From positions 186,001-250,000 of the forward strand of contig CANMAI010000005.1 in NCBI GenBank assembly GCA_947495795.1: a stretch of 64,000 nt of DNA. Direction: 5' to 3'. Shown piece by piece: positions 15,566-24,388 of the stretch. Positions within the stretch are counted from its first letter, which is position 1; the number at the start of each line of letters is the position of its first letter. The DNA is from an uncultured Paracoccaceae bacterium (GTDB taxonomy: Bacteria > Pseudomonadota > Alphaproteobacteria > Rhodobacterales > Rhodobacteraceae). The notes beneath the pieces are model-generated. The model ran no database searches. It was not told the DNA's origin and worked only from the letters and a program-made list of their open reading frames with translations. Made by a program: the position numbers and the translations under genes.

Positions 15566-17065
15566 ATGGGCAATCCGCTGTTTGACGGGCTTTTCGGGCG
15601 GCATCGCGGCGCTGAGAGTGTGTTTCTCCATCTGTCCGATGGCTCCATGATAACGCATGGCCGCTTTCTGGAGCGTACAGCGCGGTTTGCGCATGCCTTG
15701 ACGTTGCTCAGGGCAGTGCCAGGAGACCGTGTGGCCTTGCAGGTGGAGAAATGCCCCGATGCTCTGGCGATCTATGCGGCCTGCGCGCAGGCCGGGCTGG
15801 TTTTTCTGCCGCTGAACACGGCCTACACGGCTGATGAGGTGGGCTATTTCGTTGAGAATAGCGGGGCGAAGGTTTTCGTTTGCGAAGGTGCGCGGCTGGA
15901 GACGCTCGGGCCTGTGGCAGAGCGTGCGGGTGCGGTACTTACTGATCTTGGCAGCCTTGCTGCTATGGCTGAGGCGCAACCGGCGGAATTCGAGACTGTG
16001 GTGCGGGATGGAGAGCATCTTGCGGCATTTCTCTATACATCCGGCACGACCGGCCGTTCCAAAGGGGCGATGCTGAGCCAGCGGAACCTACTTTCCAATG
16101 CGGAGGTTCTGGTGGAGGCGTGGCGGTTCACGGAGCGGGATGTGCTGCTACATGCGCTTCCGATCTTCCATACGCATGGGCTTTTTGTGGCGACGAACAT
16201 CACGCTGATGGCGGGTGGTTCGATGATTTTTCTGCCGAAGTTTGACCTTGAAGAGGTGATCCGGCTGCTGCCGGATGCGACAGCGATGATGGGTGTGCCG
16301 ACGTTCTACACGCGCCTTTTGGGAGACGCGCGGTTCACCCGGGATTTGACGGCGGATATGCGGCTGTTCGTTTCAGGCAGCGCGCCCCTGCTGGCCGAGA
16401 CGCATGTGGCGTTCGAGGGCCGCACGGGCCACCGCATTCTGGAGCGCTACGGGATGACGGAGACGAACATGAACACCTCCAATCCCTATGAAGGCCCGCG
16501 AAAGGCGGGCACGGTGGGGCGGCCCTTGCCGGGAGTGGAACTGAAGATCACAGACCCTGGCACGGGTGCCCAACTGCCCGCTGGCAAGATCGGGCAGATC
16601 GAGGTGCGAGGGCCAAACGTTTTTCAGGGCTACTGGCAGATGCCGGAGAAGACGCGGGAGGAATTGCGCGAGGATGGGTTCTTCATCACGGGCGATCTCG
16701 GGCGGGTGGACGCGGATGGCTATGTGGAGATCGTAGGGCGCAACAAAGATCTGATTATCTCTGGCGGGTATAACATCTATCCCAAAGAAATCGAGGGTGT
16801 GCTGGATGAAGCTGAGGGCGTACTGGAGAGCGCGGTGATCGGCGTGCCACACCCTGATTTCGGCGAGACGGTGGTGGCGGCGATTGTGCCGGAGGGCGAG
16901 AGTGCGCCTGATCTTGACGCGCTAGCTAACGGGCTGGAAGAGCGGCTTGCGCGGTTCAAGCATCCCCGCCGCATGGTGCTGGTGGAGGCGTTGCCGCGAA
17001 ACTCCATGGGCAAGGTGCAGAAGAATGTGCTTCGCGACAGGTACGCCGCGCTGTTTTCGGCTTAG
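15566..17065 (+). CDS. matB: Malonyl-CoA synthetase-like AMP-forming ligase
   Basis: ANL-superfamily acyl-CoA synthetase of 499 residues, the size of MatB. The phosphate-binding loop YTSGTTGRSKG is at 157-167, the YGMTETNM motif near 297-304, GDLGRVD and GRNKDLIISGG mark the hinge, and the C-terminal catalytic Lys is in NSMGKVQ. It would convert malonate, CoA and ATP into malonyl-CoA, AMP and PPi. Close linkage to a TRAP importer supports malonate. No malonyl-CoA decarboxylase gene is adjacent, so the product may feed fatty acid synthesis or be decarboxylated by an enzyme encoded elsewhere. Confidence 0.87.
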   Translation: MGNPLFDGLFGRHRGAESVFLHLSDGSMITHGRFLERTARFAHALTLLRAVPGDRVALQVEKCPDALAIYAACAQAGLVFLPLNTAYTADEVGYFVENSGAKVFVCEGARLETLGPVAERAGAVLTDLGSLAAMAEAQPAEFETVVRDGEHLAAFLYTSGTTGRSKGAMLSQRNLLSNAEVLVEAWRFTERDVLLHALPIFHTHGLFVATNITLMAGGSMIFLPKFDLEEVIRLLPDATAMMGVPTFYTRLLGDARFTRDLTADMRLFVSGSAPLLAETHVAFEGRTGHRILERYGMTETNMNTSNPYEGPRKAGTVGRPLPGVELKITDPGTGAQLPAGKIGQIEVRGPNVFQGYWQMPEKTREELREDGFFITGDLGRVDADGYVEIVGRNKDLIISGGYNIYPKEIEGVLDEAEGVLESAVIGVPHPDFGETVVAAIVPEGESAPDLDALANGLEERLARFKHPRRMVLVEALPRNSMGKVQKNVLRDRYAALFSA

Positions 17066-17443
17066 GTTATCGGCAAAAATTCGCCTATTGGAATGCGTTT
17101 CACCGGTTTCGATCAAGTTGCCTGCGGGGGAGCATCGTATTCGCCTTGCAACCGCAAGGTGGTGTCTTAGTAGAGAAATAGCATTTATTTGCCGTTTTCC
17201 ACAAATACACAGGGCAATCGCAGAAGGCTTGTCTCGTTTGTCACAGCTCGGAAAGCAGGCCGAGTATATACAATTTATGACGCTTGGGGCACACTGAGCC
17301 GCGGAATTATGCATAGAAATAGTGGTGTGAATTCCGGGCAGTTAGTGAGTTATTTTGTTAAGAGATGTGAGCAATGGGTATGTCGGGTCTCGGGTGTGCG
17401 GCGCTGCCGGTTTACGCCAACTCTATCATAACGATAGTCTGAC
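17066..17443. other. Intergenic region, no gene seen
   Basis: About 380 bp, visibly more AT-rich than its flanks. No convincing reading frame, tRNA or terminator was found. A short dyad TATC-ATAA-CGATA lies just before the next gene. It probably contains the promoter of the aminotransferase-glycosyltransferase pair. Confidence 0.6.
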
Positions 17444-18607
17444 ATGCCGGGTGTAACCCCTCAGCTGAAAAGCATTGATCTGTGCAGTGACCTGCCGGTG
17501 CGCCTTGTGCGGCCGAGCCTGCCGCCGCTGGAGGCGCTTCAGGGCTATCTCGAAGAGATTTGGGAGAGCCGGTATCTCACGAATTTCGGGCCTATACATG
17601 CGCGGCTTGAGGCGGCTCTGGCGGAGTATCTGGGCACGCCGCATATCTCGCTGGTGAGTAATGCCACGCTCGGCACGATTGCTGTGATGCGCGTTCTGGA
17701 AGTCGGGCGCAAAGAGGCGGGTGGTGAGATCGTGACAACGCCGTTTTCCTTTGTCGCCACATCCAACGCGATCCGGCTTTCGGGGCTGGAGCCGGTGTTT
17801 GCGGATATTGATCCTTTCACCCTCAGCGTCTCGCCGGAGGCTGTGGAGCGTGCGATCACGCCCAGCACGCGGGGCATTCTGGCGGTACATGCGTTTGGCA
17901 TTCCCGCACATGTGGAGGCACTGGCGGAGATTGCAGAGCGTCATGCAATTCCGCTGATCTATGATGCGGCTCATGCCTTTGGTGTTCGGTCTGGAAAAGC
18001 GAGCCTACCTGCCTTTGGTGATTACTCAGTGCTGAGCTTTCACGCCACCAAGGTGTTCAACACGTTTGAGGGCGGGGCGGTGATCTCCCCTACGGCCGAG
18101 GCGAAACGCGCGATTGATCAGTTTTGCAATCACGGGATCGAGGACGAGGGGGATATCCCGCTTGTCGGCCTCAACGCCAAGATGAGTGAGTTGCATGCGG
18201 CCGTGGGGCTGGCGCAATTGCCATATGTGGATGGCGATATCGCGGCGCGTCGTGCCATCGCGACGGGGTATTGCGATGCGCTGCGAGACATGGAAGGGAT
18301 CCGCTGCGTGTGCCCGATGAATTGTGCCGGGCACAACTTTTATGCGTTTCCAATACTTGTGGAAGATGGTTTTGGCCTGTCGCGCGATGCGCTCTTTGCA
18401 CGTTTCGCGGAGGCGGACATCCTGACGCGACGCTACTTTCATCCGCTTTTGTCTGATCTGCCGGCTTTTCGCGATCTGCCCTCTGCGGCCCCGGGTTCCT
18501 TACCCGCTGCGCAATATGCTTCCGAGCGTATACTCTGCCTCCCGTTGCACCCGGATCTTACATCGGAGGAACAGCGGCGCGTGATCGATGTCTTGCTGTC
18601 AGTCTAG
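17444..18607 (+). CDS. DegT/DnrJ/EryC1/StrS family aminotransferase
   Basis: PLP-dependent sugar aminotransferase-like protein of 387 residues. The PLP-binding Lys is K203 in SFHATKVFNTFEGG, and D174 in YDAAHAFG fits the residue contacting the pyridine nitrogen; FGDYSVLSFHATK is characteristic of the family. Such enzymes aminate nucleotide-linked keto sugars for surface polysaccharides or glycoconjugates. No Shine-Dalgarno is visible before the ATG at 17444. The neighbour is a glycosyltransferase, which supports a role in cell-surface sugar assembly. The sugar is unknown. Confidence 0.88.
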   Translation: MPGVTPQLKSIDLCSDLPVRLVRPSLPPLEALQGYLEEIWESRYLTNFGPIHARLEAALAEYLGTPHISLVSNATLGTIAVMRVLEVGRKEAGGEIVTTPFSFVATSNAIRLSGLEPVFADIDPFTLSVSPEAVERAITPSTRGILAVHAFGIPAHVEALAEIAERHAIPLIYDAAHAFGVRSGKASLPAFGDYSVLSFHATKVFNTFEGGAVISPTAEAKRAIDQFCNHGIEDEGDIPLVGLNAKMSELHAAVGLAQLPYVDGDIAARRAIATGYCDALRDMEGIRCVCPMNCAGHNFYAFPILVEDGFGLSRDALFARFAEADILTRRYFHPLLSDLPAFRDLPSAAPGSLPAAQYASERILCLPLHPDLTSEEQRRVIDVLLSV

Positions 18608-18669
18608 AGCAGATTTGCTATATCTGATCTTTACATCTGCATGTTTTTGAAGAGGTTGTCTTTGCGATT

Positions 18670-19944
18670 TTGGAGAAAGGGATTTCAGAGGGCGATGCGA
18701 AGGTTTTCTTCTGGTGCAGGCCTGTGTTCTGGCCGAATGGCAGGCCGATAGCCGGGATGGCTTCGCGAGAACTGATCCTTTTGCCCGTACTGAAGGCGAA
18801 CCGAGGCCCGCGCGGGGGATCTGTACTCACTCAGAAATATCTGGAAGGGGCTGCCGAGTTTGCGCGGACATGGCCCGGGCCTGTGACGACGCTGGTGGAA
18901 TTTACCGGGACGCGCAGCACCGATCTCGATCATGTTGAAGTGCTGCCGGATGAGGTGGATACAGGGCTGGAGGAGCGGCCAGCAAGACAGAGCGCTCTGG
19001 CCGAACGGCTTTCCGAAGCCGCTGTGGCTCTTGCCTACCTCCACCGCCCGGAGGAGCCTTTGGCCCGCATGTGCCACCGCATGGGCGTGCCGCTGGTGTT
19101 TACCTCCGAATACTCGCATCAGACGGAGCGCCAGATTATCGATGCAACGGTTGCCAACCCGTTGTTGCGTATCCGCCGGAAGCATTGGATGTGGCATGCG
19201 CAGCGCTCATGCCGCCGCTCTCTTGCGTTGGCGGCGGGGCTGCAATGCAGCGGCACACCGACATTTGAGCAGTTTCGCGAGCAACGTTCCGATGCGCTTT
19301 TGTTCTTTGACAATCGTGTTTGTGAAGAAGACGTGATCTCCGAGCCTGATCTCGCGCGGAAGGCTGCAGTGCTGGCGGAAGGGCGGCGGTTGCGGCTGGT
19401 GTTTGGTGGGCGGTTGATTGCGATGAAGGGTGTGCGGGACTTGCCACTGGTTGCGCAGGCTTTGCGGCGGGCGGGCGTGAGCTTTACTATGGACATCTAT
19501 GGCAACGGGCCGCTTGAGGGAGAGTTGCAGCGCAATATCTTCGAGATGGGTCTGGATGACGCAGTGATCCTGAGGGGCGCGCTGGATTTTCGGACGGGTT
19601 GGATCAAGGCGTTGAAGGAACGCGCGGATCTATTTGTGTGTTGTCATCCGCAGGGTGATCCTTCGAGCACGTACCCGGAGGTGATGTCTTGCGGCGTGCC
19701 GATTGTGGGGTATGCGAACGAGGCGTTCGAGGGAGTGGCTGCGCAATCGGGCAGCGGGTTCGTGACGCCGCTGAACGACCCGGAAGCGCTGGCCGCGCGC
19801 ATCCGCCAACTGGATGGTGTGCGGAGCGCGATTTCAGATGCGGCCAAAGCAGCGCGGGGGTTTGCGCTGGAGCATGCATTCGAGCCCACGTTCAGGCGGC
19901 GGGCTGAGCATCTGATCGCGGCGAGCAGGCTTTCAAGAGTCTGA
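18670..19944 (+). CDS. Glycosyltransferase family 4-like protein
   Basis: Protein of about 424 residues with a GT-B fold. The C-terminal half shows LRLVFGGRLIAMKGVRDL, MDIYGNGPLEGEL and the acceptor region DPSSTYPEVMSCGVPIVG with its conserved Glu. The N-terminal half is less typical and has several Trp/Cys residues. The start is uncertain: a TTG at 18670 fits the apparent N-terminus but has a poorly spaced GAAGAGG; the next in-frame ATG is 29 codons later. It follows the aminotransferase gene closely and ends 2 bp from the convergent PanE-like gene. It probably transfers an activated sugar onto a surface polymer. Confidence 0.82.
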   Translation: MEKGISEGDAKVFFWCRPVFWPNGRPIAGMASRELILLPVLKANRGPRGGSVLTQKYLEGAAEFARTWPGPVTTLVEFTGTRSTDLDHVEVLPDEVDTGLEERPARQSALAERLSEAAVALAYLHRPEEPLARMCHRMGVPLVFTSEYSHQTERQIIDATVANPLLRIRRKHWMWHAQRSCRRSLALAAGLQCSGTPTFEQFREQRSDALLFFDNRVCEEDVISEPDLARKAAVLAEGRRLRLVFGGRLIAMKGVRDLPLVAQALRRAGVSFTMDIYGNGPLEGELQRNIFEMGLDDAVILRGALDFRTGWIKALKERADLFVCCHPQGDPSSTYPEVMSCGVPIVGYANEAFEGVAAQSGSGFVTPLNDPEALAARIRQLDGVRSAISDAAKAARGFALEHAFEPTFRRRAEHLIAASRLSRV

Positions 19945-19946
19945 GT

Positions 19947-20999
19947 TCAGGAGGCAAGCTTGCGGTTTGCTTCGATCCGGGCGTCGACGATGTTGACGCC
20001 GACATCGACCCACTCGTTCTTCATCCCCAATTGATCGCCGATAAGCTTGACCAGCCGGTCCACACGCTCTACCGCATGCGCCCCTCCATCAATTGAACGG
20101 GCGACGGAGGAGGGCTTTAGGAGGCCGTTGGCCGCGTTGGCGTATTTCTCGAAAGGAACCTGATCGCCCTCATCCGCGCCGAGCTTGCGGGCGATGTGAT
20201 CGACATGGGAATAGATGCTTTCCGAGAGTTCGATCTTGTTGTGCACCGCTTCCTGAATGGGGCGCACGCCATTGGCCGTGACGCAGCGATAGTTGCCGGT
20301 GAGCAGCATGCTCCACTTGGCGAAAGGCACGAAGAGCGAGTCGAAGACGCGGAGTTTGACGGGCACGTCTTTTCCGTCGAGTGTGATGGCGGCAATGTCG
20401 GCCTCCAGCGTGCGCAACATTTCGGTGTGGGTTTCATCCTCGAAGGCGGCTGACTTGAAGTTTGTTGGCAGGCCGACATGTAGGATGTTGGCCGGCTCTC
20501 CCGGTGCGCGGTAGGCCTGCGGATCGGGGCTGCAGAGAGTGACAAGGCCGGGCGCGAACTCCTTCCAGACTTCGGGGCAGTTGAACGCTTCTTCCAGCGC
20601 CTCCGCCTCTAGGCCGGGGATGCGGCGGAGATAGGGAAGGGGTGGCATGTTCATGATGGAGAGGCAGGGCAGGCGTGCTGCGGCAATGCGGGAGAGAAGA
20701 TCGCGGATATCGCCGGAGCCATATTGCGGCTCTGCCATTGCGAGGGCCACGAGATCGTATTGGGTGACATCAATATCCGATGGTTGAGCAGCATCGAGCA
20801 TGCCCGGCTGATCGCCGGAAAGGATCGCGCGTGGCTCCTCCTCTCCGCGCAGCTTGATGCGCACGTCTGTGCCTTTCTCGTTGATCAGAGCGGCGGTGGC
20901 GCTGCGGCAGACTAGCGTAACATCGTGGCCCGCCATCAGAAGCTTGGTGCCGAGAAGCGAGCCGTAGGACGCGCCGAGGATCAGGATTTTGTAAGCCAT
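19947..20999 (-). CDS. Ketopantoate reductase-like protein; candidate oxalyl-CoA reductase (PanE2-type)
   Basis: Protein of 350 residues with an N-terminal Rossmann fold (LGASYGSLLGTKL, residues 8-20) and the helical C-terminal domain of the PanE/ApbA family. It is longer than biosynthetic PanE (about 300). The start at 20999 has a GGAGA upstream and drops 12 non-conserved residues. It is the last gene of the oxalate operon. In Methylobacterium extorquens a PanE paralogue (PanE2) reduces oxalyl-CoA to glyoxylate; by family and position this protein may do the same. That role is inferred from context, and a dehydropantoate or other keto-acid reductase remains possible. Confidence 0.75.
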   Translation of the reverse strand: MAYKILILGASYGSLLGTKLLMAGHDVTLVCRSATAALINEKGTDVRIKLRGEEEPRAILSGDQPGMLDAAQPSDIDVTQYDLVALAMAEPQYGSGDIRDLLSRIAAARLPCLSIMNMPPLPYLRRIPGLEAEALEEAFNCPEVWKEFAPGLVTLCSPDPQAYRAPGEPANILHVGLPTNFKSAAFEDETHTEMLRTLEADIAAITLDGKDVPVKLRVFDSLFVPFAKWSMLLTGNYRCVTANGVRPIQEAVHNKIELSESIYSHVDHIARKLGADEGDQVPFEKYANAANGLLKPSSVARSIDGGAHAVERVDRLVKLIGDQLGMKNEWVDVGVNIVDARIEANRKLAS

Positions 21000-21102
21000 G
21001 ATGATCTCCGTTAGCTGATCAGGGCGTGACGGCACCGATCACGAATAAGTGAGAGATAGTTCCAAGATGCACCGCGTCCATTCTTTTGACGCGGCGGGCG
21101 GT

Positions 21103-22632
21103 TCAGGCAGCCCTGCGTCCCCTGATCTTATCACGGATCAGCTTCAGGAGCGGCAGGAAGATCAGGATAAGAGCTATGACCGTAATCGGGCCTGCGATGG
21201 GGCGAGTGAAGAAGATAGAGAAATCACCATCGGAAAAGAGAAGGGATTGGCGCAGTTTTGGTTCTGCGATTGGTCCGAGGACGATGGCAAGCACTGCAGG
21301 CGCAAGCGGGTAGTCGAGCAGCCGCAGGAAGAAGGCAGCGATGCCGACGAGAACCATCAACCATACGTCATATGGGTTCTGATAGGCTGCATAGGTGCCG
21401 ATGAGCGACAGCACGAAAATGAGCGGTGCGAGGATGGTGAAGGGCATCCGAAGCATCCAGAGGAAGAGCGGGATGCAGGCGAGATTGACCAGCACTGCCA
21501 CGATGTTTGAAATATAGAAGGAGCCGATGAGGGGCCATACGAAATCAGGCTGCTCGGAGAACAGGAGGGGGCCGGGTTGGAGGCCCCAGATCACCATGCC
21601 AGCCAGAAGGACGGCGGTGGTGGGAGACCCCGGGATGCCGAGCGTCATCATCGGCAGCATGGCCCCGGTGGAGGCCGAGTTGTTGGCGGCTTCGGGTGCT
21701 GCGATGCCATCGATGGAGCCTTGACCGAATTGCTTTGGATCGCGCGAAACCATCTTGGTGACGCCGTAGGACATCAAAGAGCCGGGGGTGGCGCCGGCGG
21801 CAGGCAGTATGCCCACAAAGAAGCCCAGAAGGGAGCCGATCGTGGTACCTTTCCAAGCCTCGGGGAAGCTGCGGAGAGCGGCCATGATGCGGGAGAAGCT
21901 GACATCCACATTCGTCATGGTCGTGCCGTAGCGGGAGGAATTGATCGTCCAGAGCATTTCTCCGATCCCGTAGACGCCGATGGCGAGCACGAGGAATTGG
22001 ATGCCGCGGCTGAACCAGTTGACGCTGTCAAAGAAGATGAGACGCGGCTCGCCCGATACGATATCGAAGCCGACGGTTGCAAGAACAAGGCCGATGCAGA
22101 TGGAGAAGATCGTTTTTGGGATATCATCGCCGCCGAGGCCTACGAAAGTGGCAAAGGCCAGCAGCATCAGGGCAAAGATCTCTGGATCGCCAAAATCGAG
22201 GGCGACCGATGCAAGCATGGGTGCGAAGCCGGTGAAGAGCATGGTGGAGATGGTGCCGCCTACGAAGGATGCAACGGCGGCTGTGACAAGTGCCCTATCC
22301 GCCTGACCCTTGAGTGCGAGAGGCCGCCCATCGAAGGTGGTGGCCACGGCTGTGGAAGCACCGGGTATACCTAACGTTATCGAGGATATGGCCCCGCCAT
22401 ACATCGCGCCGTAATAGATCGCGGCAAGGAAGATCATCGGGGAGGTGGCCGAGCCAGTCATCGACTGGATGACGAAGGTGAAGGGCAGGAGGATCGCAAC
22501 GCCGTTCACTGAGCCGAGGCCGGGCATCGCTCCTACAAAAAGCCCAACGATCACACCGAGTACAGCAAGCCCGAGGTTCAACGGCTCCAGGGCGACGAGG
22601 ATGCCATCTGAGAGTGCGACCAGAACTTCCAT
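21103..22632 (-). CDS. tctA: Tripartite tricarboxylate transporter permease TctA
   Basis: Large membrane subunit of a TTT-family transporter, 509 residues with about a dozen hydrophobic helices. Recognisable segments are GAMPGLGSVNGVAILLPFT near the start, YGGAISSITLGIPGAST, and the internal repeat GILPAAGATPGSLMSYG. It forms the import channel with TctB and receives substrate from TctC. The ATG at 22632 has CGGAGA upstream. Its place in the oxalate operon makes oxalate, or another small dicarboxylate that gives oxalate, the probable cargo. Confidence 0.95.
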   Translation of the reverse strand: MEVLVALSDGILVALEPLNLGLAVLGVIVGLFVGAMPGLGSVNGVAILLPFTFVIQSMTGSATSPMIFLAAIYYGAMYGGAISSITLGIPGASTAVATTFDGRPLALKGQADRALVTAAVASFVGGTISTMLFTGFAPMLASVALDFGDPEIFALMLLAFATFVGLGGDDIPKTIFSICIGLVLATVGFDIVSGEPRLIFFDSVNWFSRGIQFLVLAIGVYGIGEMLWTINSSRYGTTMTNVDVSFSRIMAALRSFPEAWKGTTIGSLLGFFVGILPAAGATPGSLMSYGVTKMVSRDPKQFGQGSIDGIAAPEAANNSASTGAMLPMMTLGIPGSPTTAVLLAGMVIWGLQPGPLLFSEQPDFVWPLIGSFYISNIVAVLVNLACIPLFLWMLRMPFTILAPLIFVLSLIGTYAAYQNPYDVWLMVLVGIAAFFLRLLDYPLAPAVLAIVLGPIAEPKLRQSLLFSDGDFSIFFTRPIAGPITVIALILIFLPLLKLIRDKIRGRRAA

Positions 22633-22713
22633 GCGTGTATCTCCGTTTCGTCAGGGCCTGTGGCCTGGCCGCGATCTGCGCCCAAACCTCTTTGTATTCC
22701 CGGGGGATGCGGG

Positions 22714-23244
22714 CTAGAGGAAGATATCGTAGAGCGGGATAAAGAGCGGCTCCAGATATCCTTTCGGCAGGGGTATGCGCATTGCGATATCAAAGAAGAA
22801 AAAGCTGATAACAGGCAACCCGATCGAGACGGACATGGTGGTGACCCATGGATGCCTGCCGAGAACGAACATGTAGTAGATCATGAAGAAGAAGATGGCG
22901 GCGTAGAAACCGAGGAACGAGATCAGCACGAGGAATGCGATCAGCCCACCACCGACAAGCACCAGCATTTTGATGCCGTAGGCATCTAGGAATGGCTCTT
23001 TTGATTGGCTTTGAGGCGAGGTGCCGCGGAACCAGTTTATCGCAATCCAGATGCAGGAGAGGAGCATTGCGAAGGAGAGCCAGAAGGGCCAGAAGCCGGA
23101 GCCTGGACCTTCGCCCTCTATCATGCCGATATTTGCGAACCGCCCCACATCGGGATTCCAAGAGGGCGGTTCGCCTGCTTTCCACATCAAGTAGAGAGAG
23201 AGCAGGCCGAGAACGAACGCTGTAACGATTTCGGCTCTTTTCAC
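22714..23244 (-). CDS. tctB: Tripartite tricarboxylate transporter small subunit TctB
   Basis: Small membrane subunit of 176 residues with four hydrophobic helices and a periplasmic-looking loop after the first one. It starts with GTG at 23244, well spaced from AAGGGAG. It is located between tctC (24 bp upstream) and tctA in the usual order for this transporter family. Sequence conservation in TctB is low, so the call rests on size, topology and position. Confidence 0.9.
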   Translation of the reverse strand: MKRAEIVTAFVLGLLSLYLMWKAGEPPSWNPDVGRFANIGMIEGEGPGSGFWPFWLSFAMLLSCIWIAINWFRGTSPQSQSKEPFLDAYGIKMLVLVGGGLIAFLVLISFLGFYAAIFFFMIYYMFVLGRHPWVTTMSVSIGLPVISFFFFDIAMRIPLPKGYLEPLFIPLYDIFL

Positions 23245-23268
23245 GATCTGCTCCCTTCTGCTTGCAGC

Positions 23269-24246
23269 TTAGTTAATGGCGCCGGAGGCCTTGAGGATCT
23301 CCGTGTGGCGTGTGCGCTGGGTATCCCAATAGGCTTTGAGATCGGATCCAGCCATGAAATCACCCATAAGCGACTTGGAGGATTTGTATTCCTGCCAGGC
23401 AGCTGACTCATAGACCTTGGTGAAAAGATCCGTGTAGTAAGCTGCCGCATCATCGGACATGCCGGGCGCACCCACCACCGCACGCTGCATGAAGTAGGAG
23501 AAATCGCCTCCTGCCTCTTTCAGCGTTGGAACGTCAGGGAACATCGGCAGACGCTCATCCGTGAACGCCACCAGAGGGATCAGATCGCCAGACTCGAAGA
23601 AACCAAGCGCCTCGGAGGGGTTGTTGACCGAGCTTGTGATCTGACGACCAGCCACCTGCTTGGCAACTTCTCCACCGCCCTTGTAGGGGATGTACTTCAT
23701 CTCCAGGCCGTAGTTGGAGTTCAGGAAATCGGTGATGATGTTATCTTCCGAGTTCTTGCCAGTGCCCCCCATGACCCAATCGCTGCCACGGGATTTGGCT
23801 TGCTCCAGATACTGATCGAAGCTTGTGATACCCTCATCCTTGTGAACCCAGAGGAGGAACGTATCTTCTGCCATGCGGCCCACCGGCGCGAACTGCATGA
23901 TATCCACATCAAGGCCGGGCTGACGCAGCGGCGTTGTGAAGAACGAGTTCAACGTCACCATGATCGTGTGATCAGGATCGGATGCGCTCTTCATGTGAAC
24001 CAGCGCTTCCGCACCCGAGCCACCCGACTTGTTGGTGGGCACAACAGGGCGTGCCGAGAGGCCTTCCTGTTCGATGATGGATTGCATGAGGCGGGCCATC
24101 TTGTCGGCACCGCCGCCTTTGCCAGCCATGATTACGAAATCAATCGGTTTTGTCGGCTCAAACGCCTGAACGGCGGCAGGTACGGATGTCAGCGCGATTG
24201 TCGCTGCAGCTGCCAGTGCGCAAAAGTTTCTCTTTGTGATGAACAT
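23269..24246 (-). CDS. tctC: Tripartite tricarboxylate transporter substrate-binding protein TctC
   Basis: Periplasmic binding protein of the Bug/TctC family, 325 residues. The signal peptide (MFITKRNFCALAAAAT...) is cleaved near VQA. Family features include KPIDFVIMAGKGGGADKMARL, TNKSGGSG and the central WVMGGTGKNSEDN ligand-binding loop. The start at 24246 is 6 nt from GGAGGG; an in-frame ATG seven codons earlier lacks such a site. A 7-bp hairpin lies 30 bp upstream. Ligand inferred from the operon: oxalate or a related dicarboxylate. Confidence 0.93.
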   Translation of the reverse strand: MFITKRNFCALAAAATIALTSVPAAVQAFEPTKPIDFVIMAGKGGGADKMARLMQSIIEQEGLSARPVVPTNKSGGSGAEALVHMKSASDPDHTIMVTLNSFFTTPLRQPGLDVDIMQFAPVGRMAEDTFLLWVHKDEGITSFDQYLEQAKSRGSDWVMGGTGKNSEDNIITDFLNSNYGLEMKYIPYKGGGEVAKQVAGRQITSSVNNPSEALGFFESGDLIPLVAFTDERLPMFPDVPTLKEAGGDFSYFMQRAVVGAPGMSDDAAAYYTDLFTKVYESAAWQEYKSSKSLMGDFMAGSDLKAYWDTQRTRHTEILKASGAIN

Positions 24247-24277
24247 GAAGTCCCTCCGTTGGATCACTTTGAATTAC

Positions 24278-24306
24278 CGGGCCATCCATCTCTGCGAATT
24301 GGCCCG
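24278..24306. repeat. Inverted repeat upstream of tctC
   Basis: CGGGCCA at 24278-24284 pairs exactly with TGGCCCG at 24300-24306 across a 15-nt loop. It sits in the 140-bp gap between the usp stop and the tctC start, the widest gap in the operon before panE. A 5' stabiliser or processing site for the abundant binding-protein transcript is plausible. Confidence 0.5.
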
Positions 24307-24388
24307 AGAGTCTTTGCTCGCGGTTTCTTGCAATCAGTCACTCGTAACTCACCGTGTCCGGTATGAGCGAAGATTCGCCTATCTCCCC

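Noticed and set aside
22366-22375. Further GGTATACC palindrome inside tctA
   Set aside because: It is within coding sequence and lacks the flanking T/A of the two intergenic operators.
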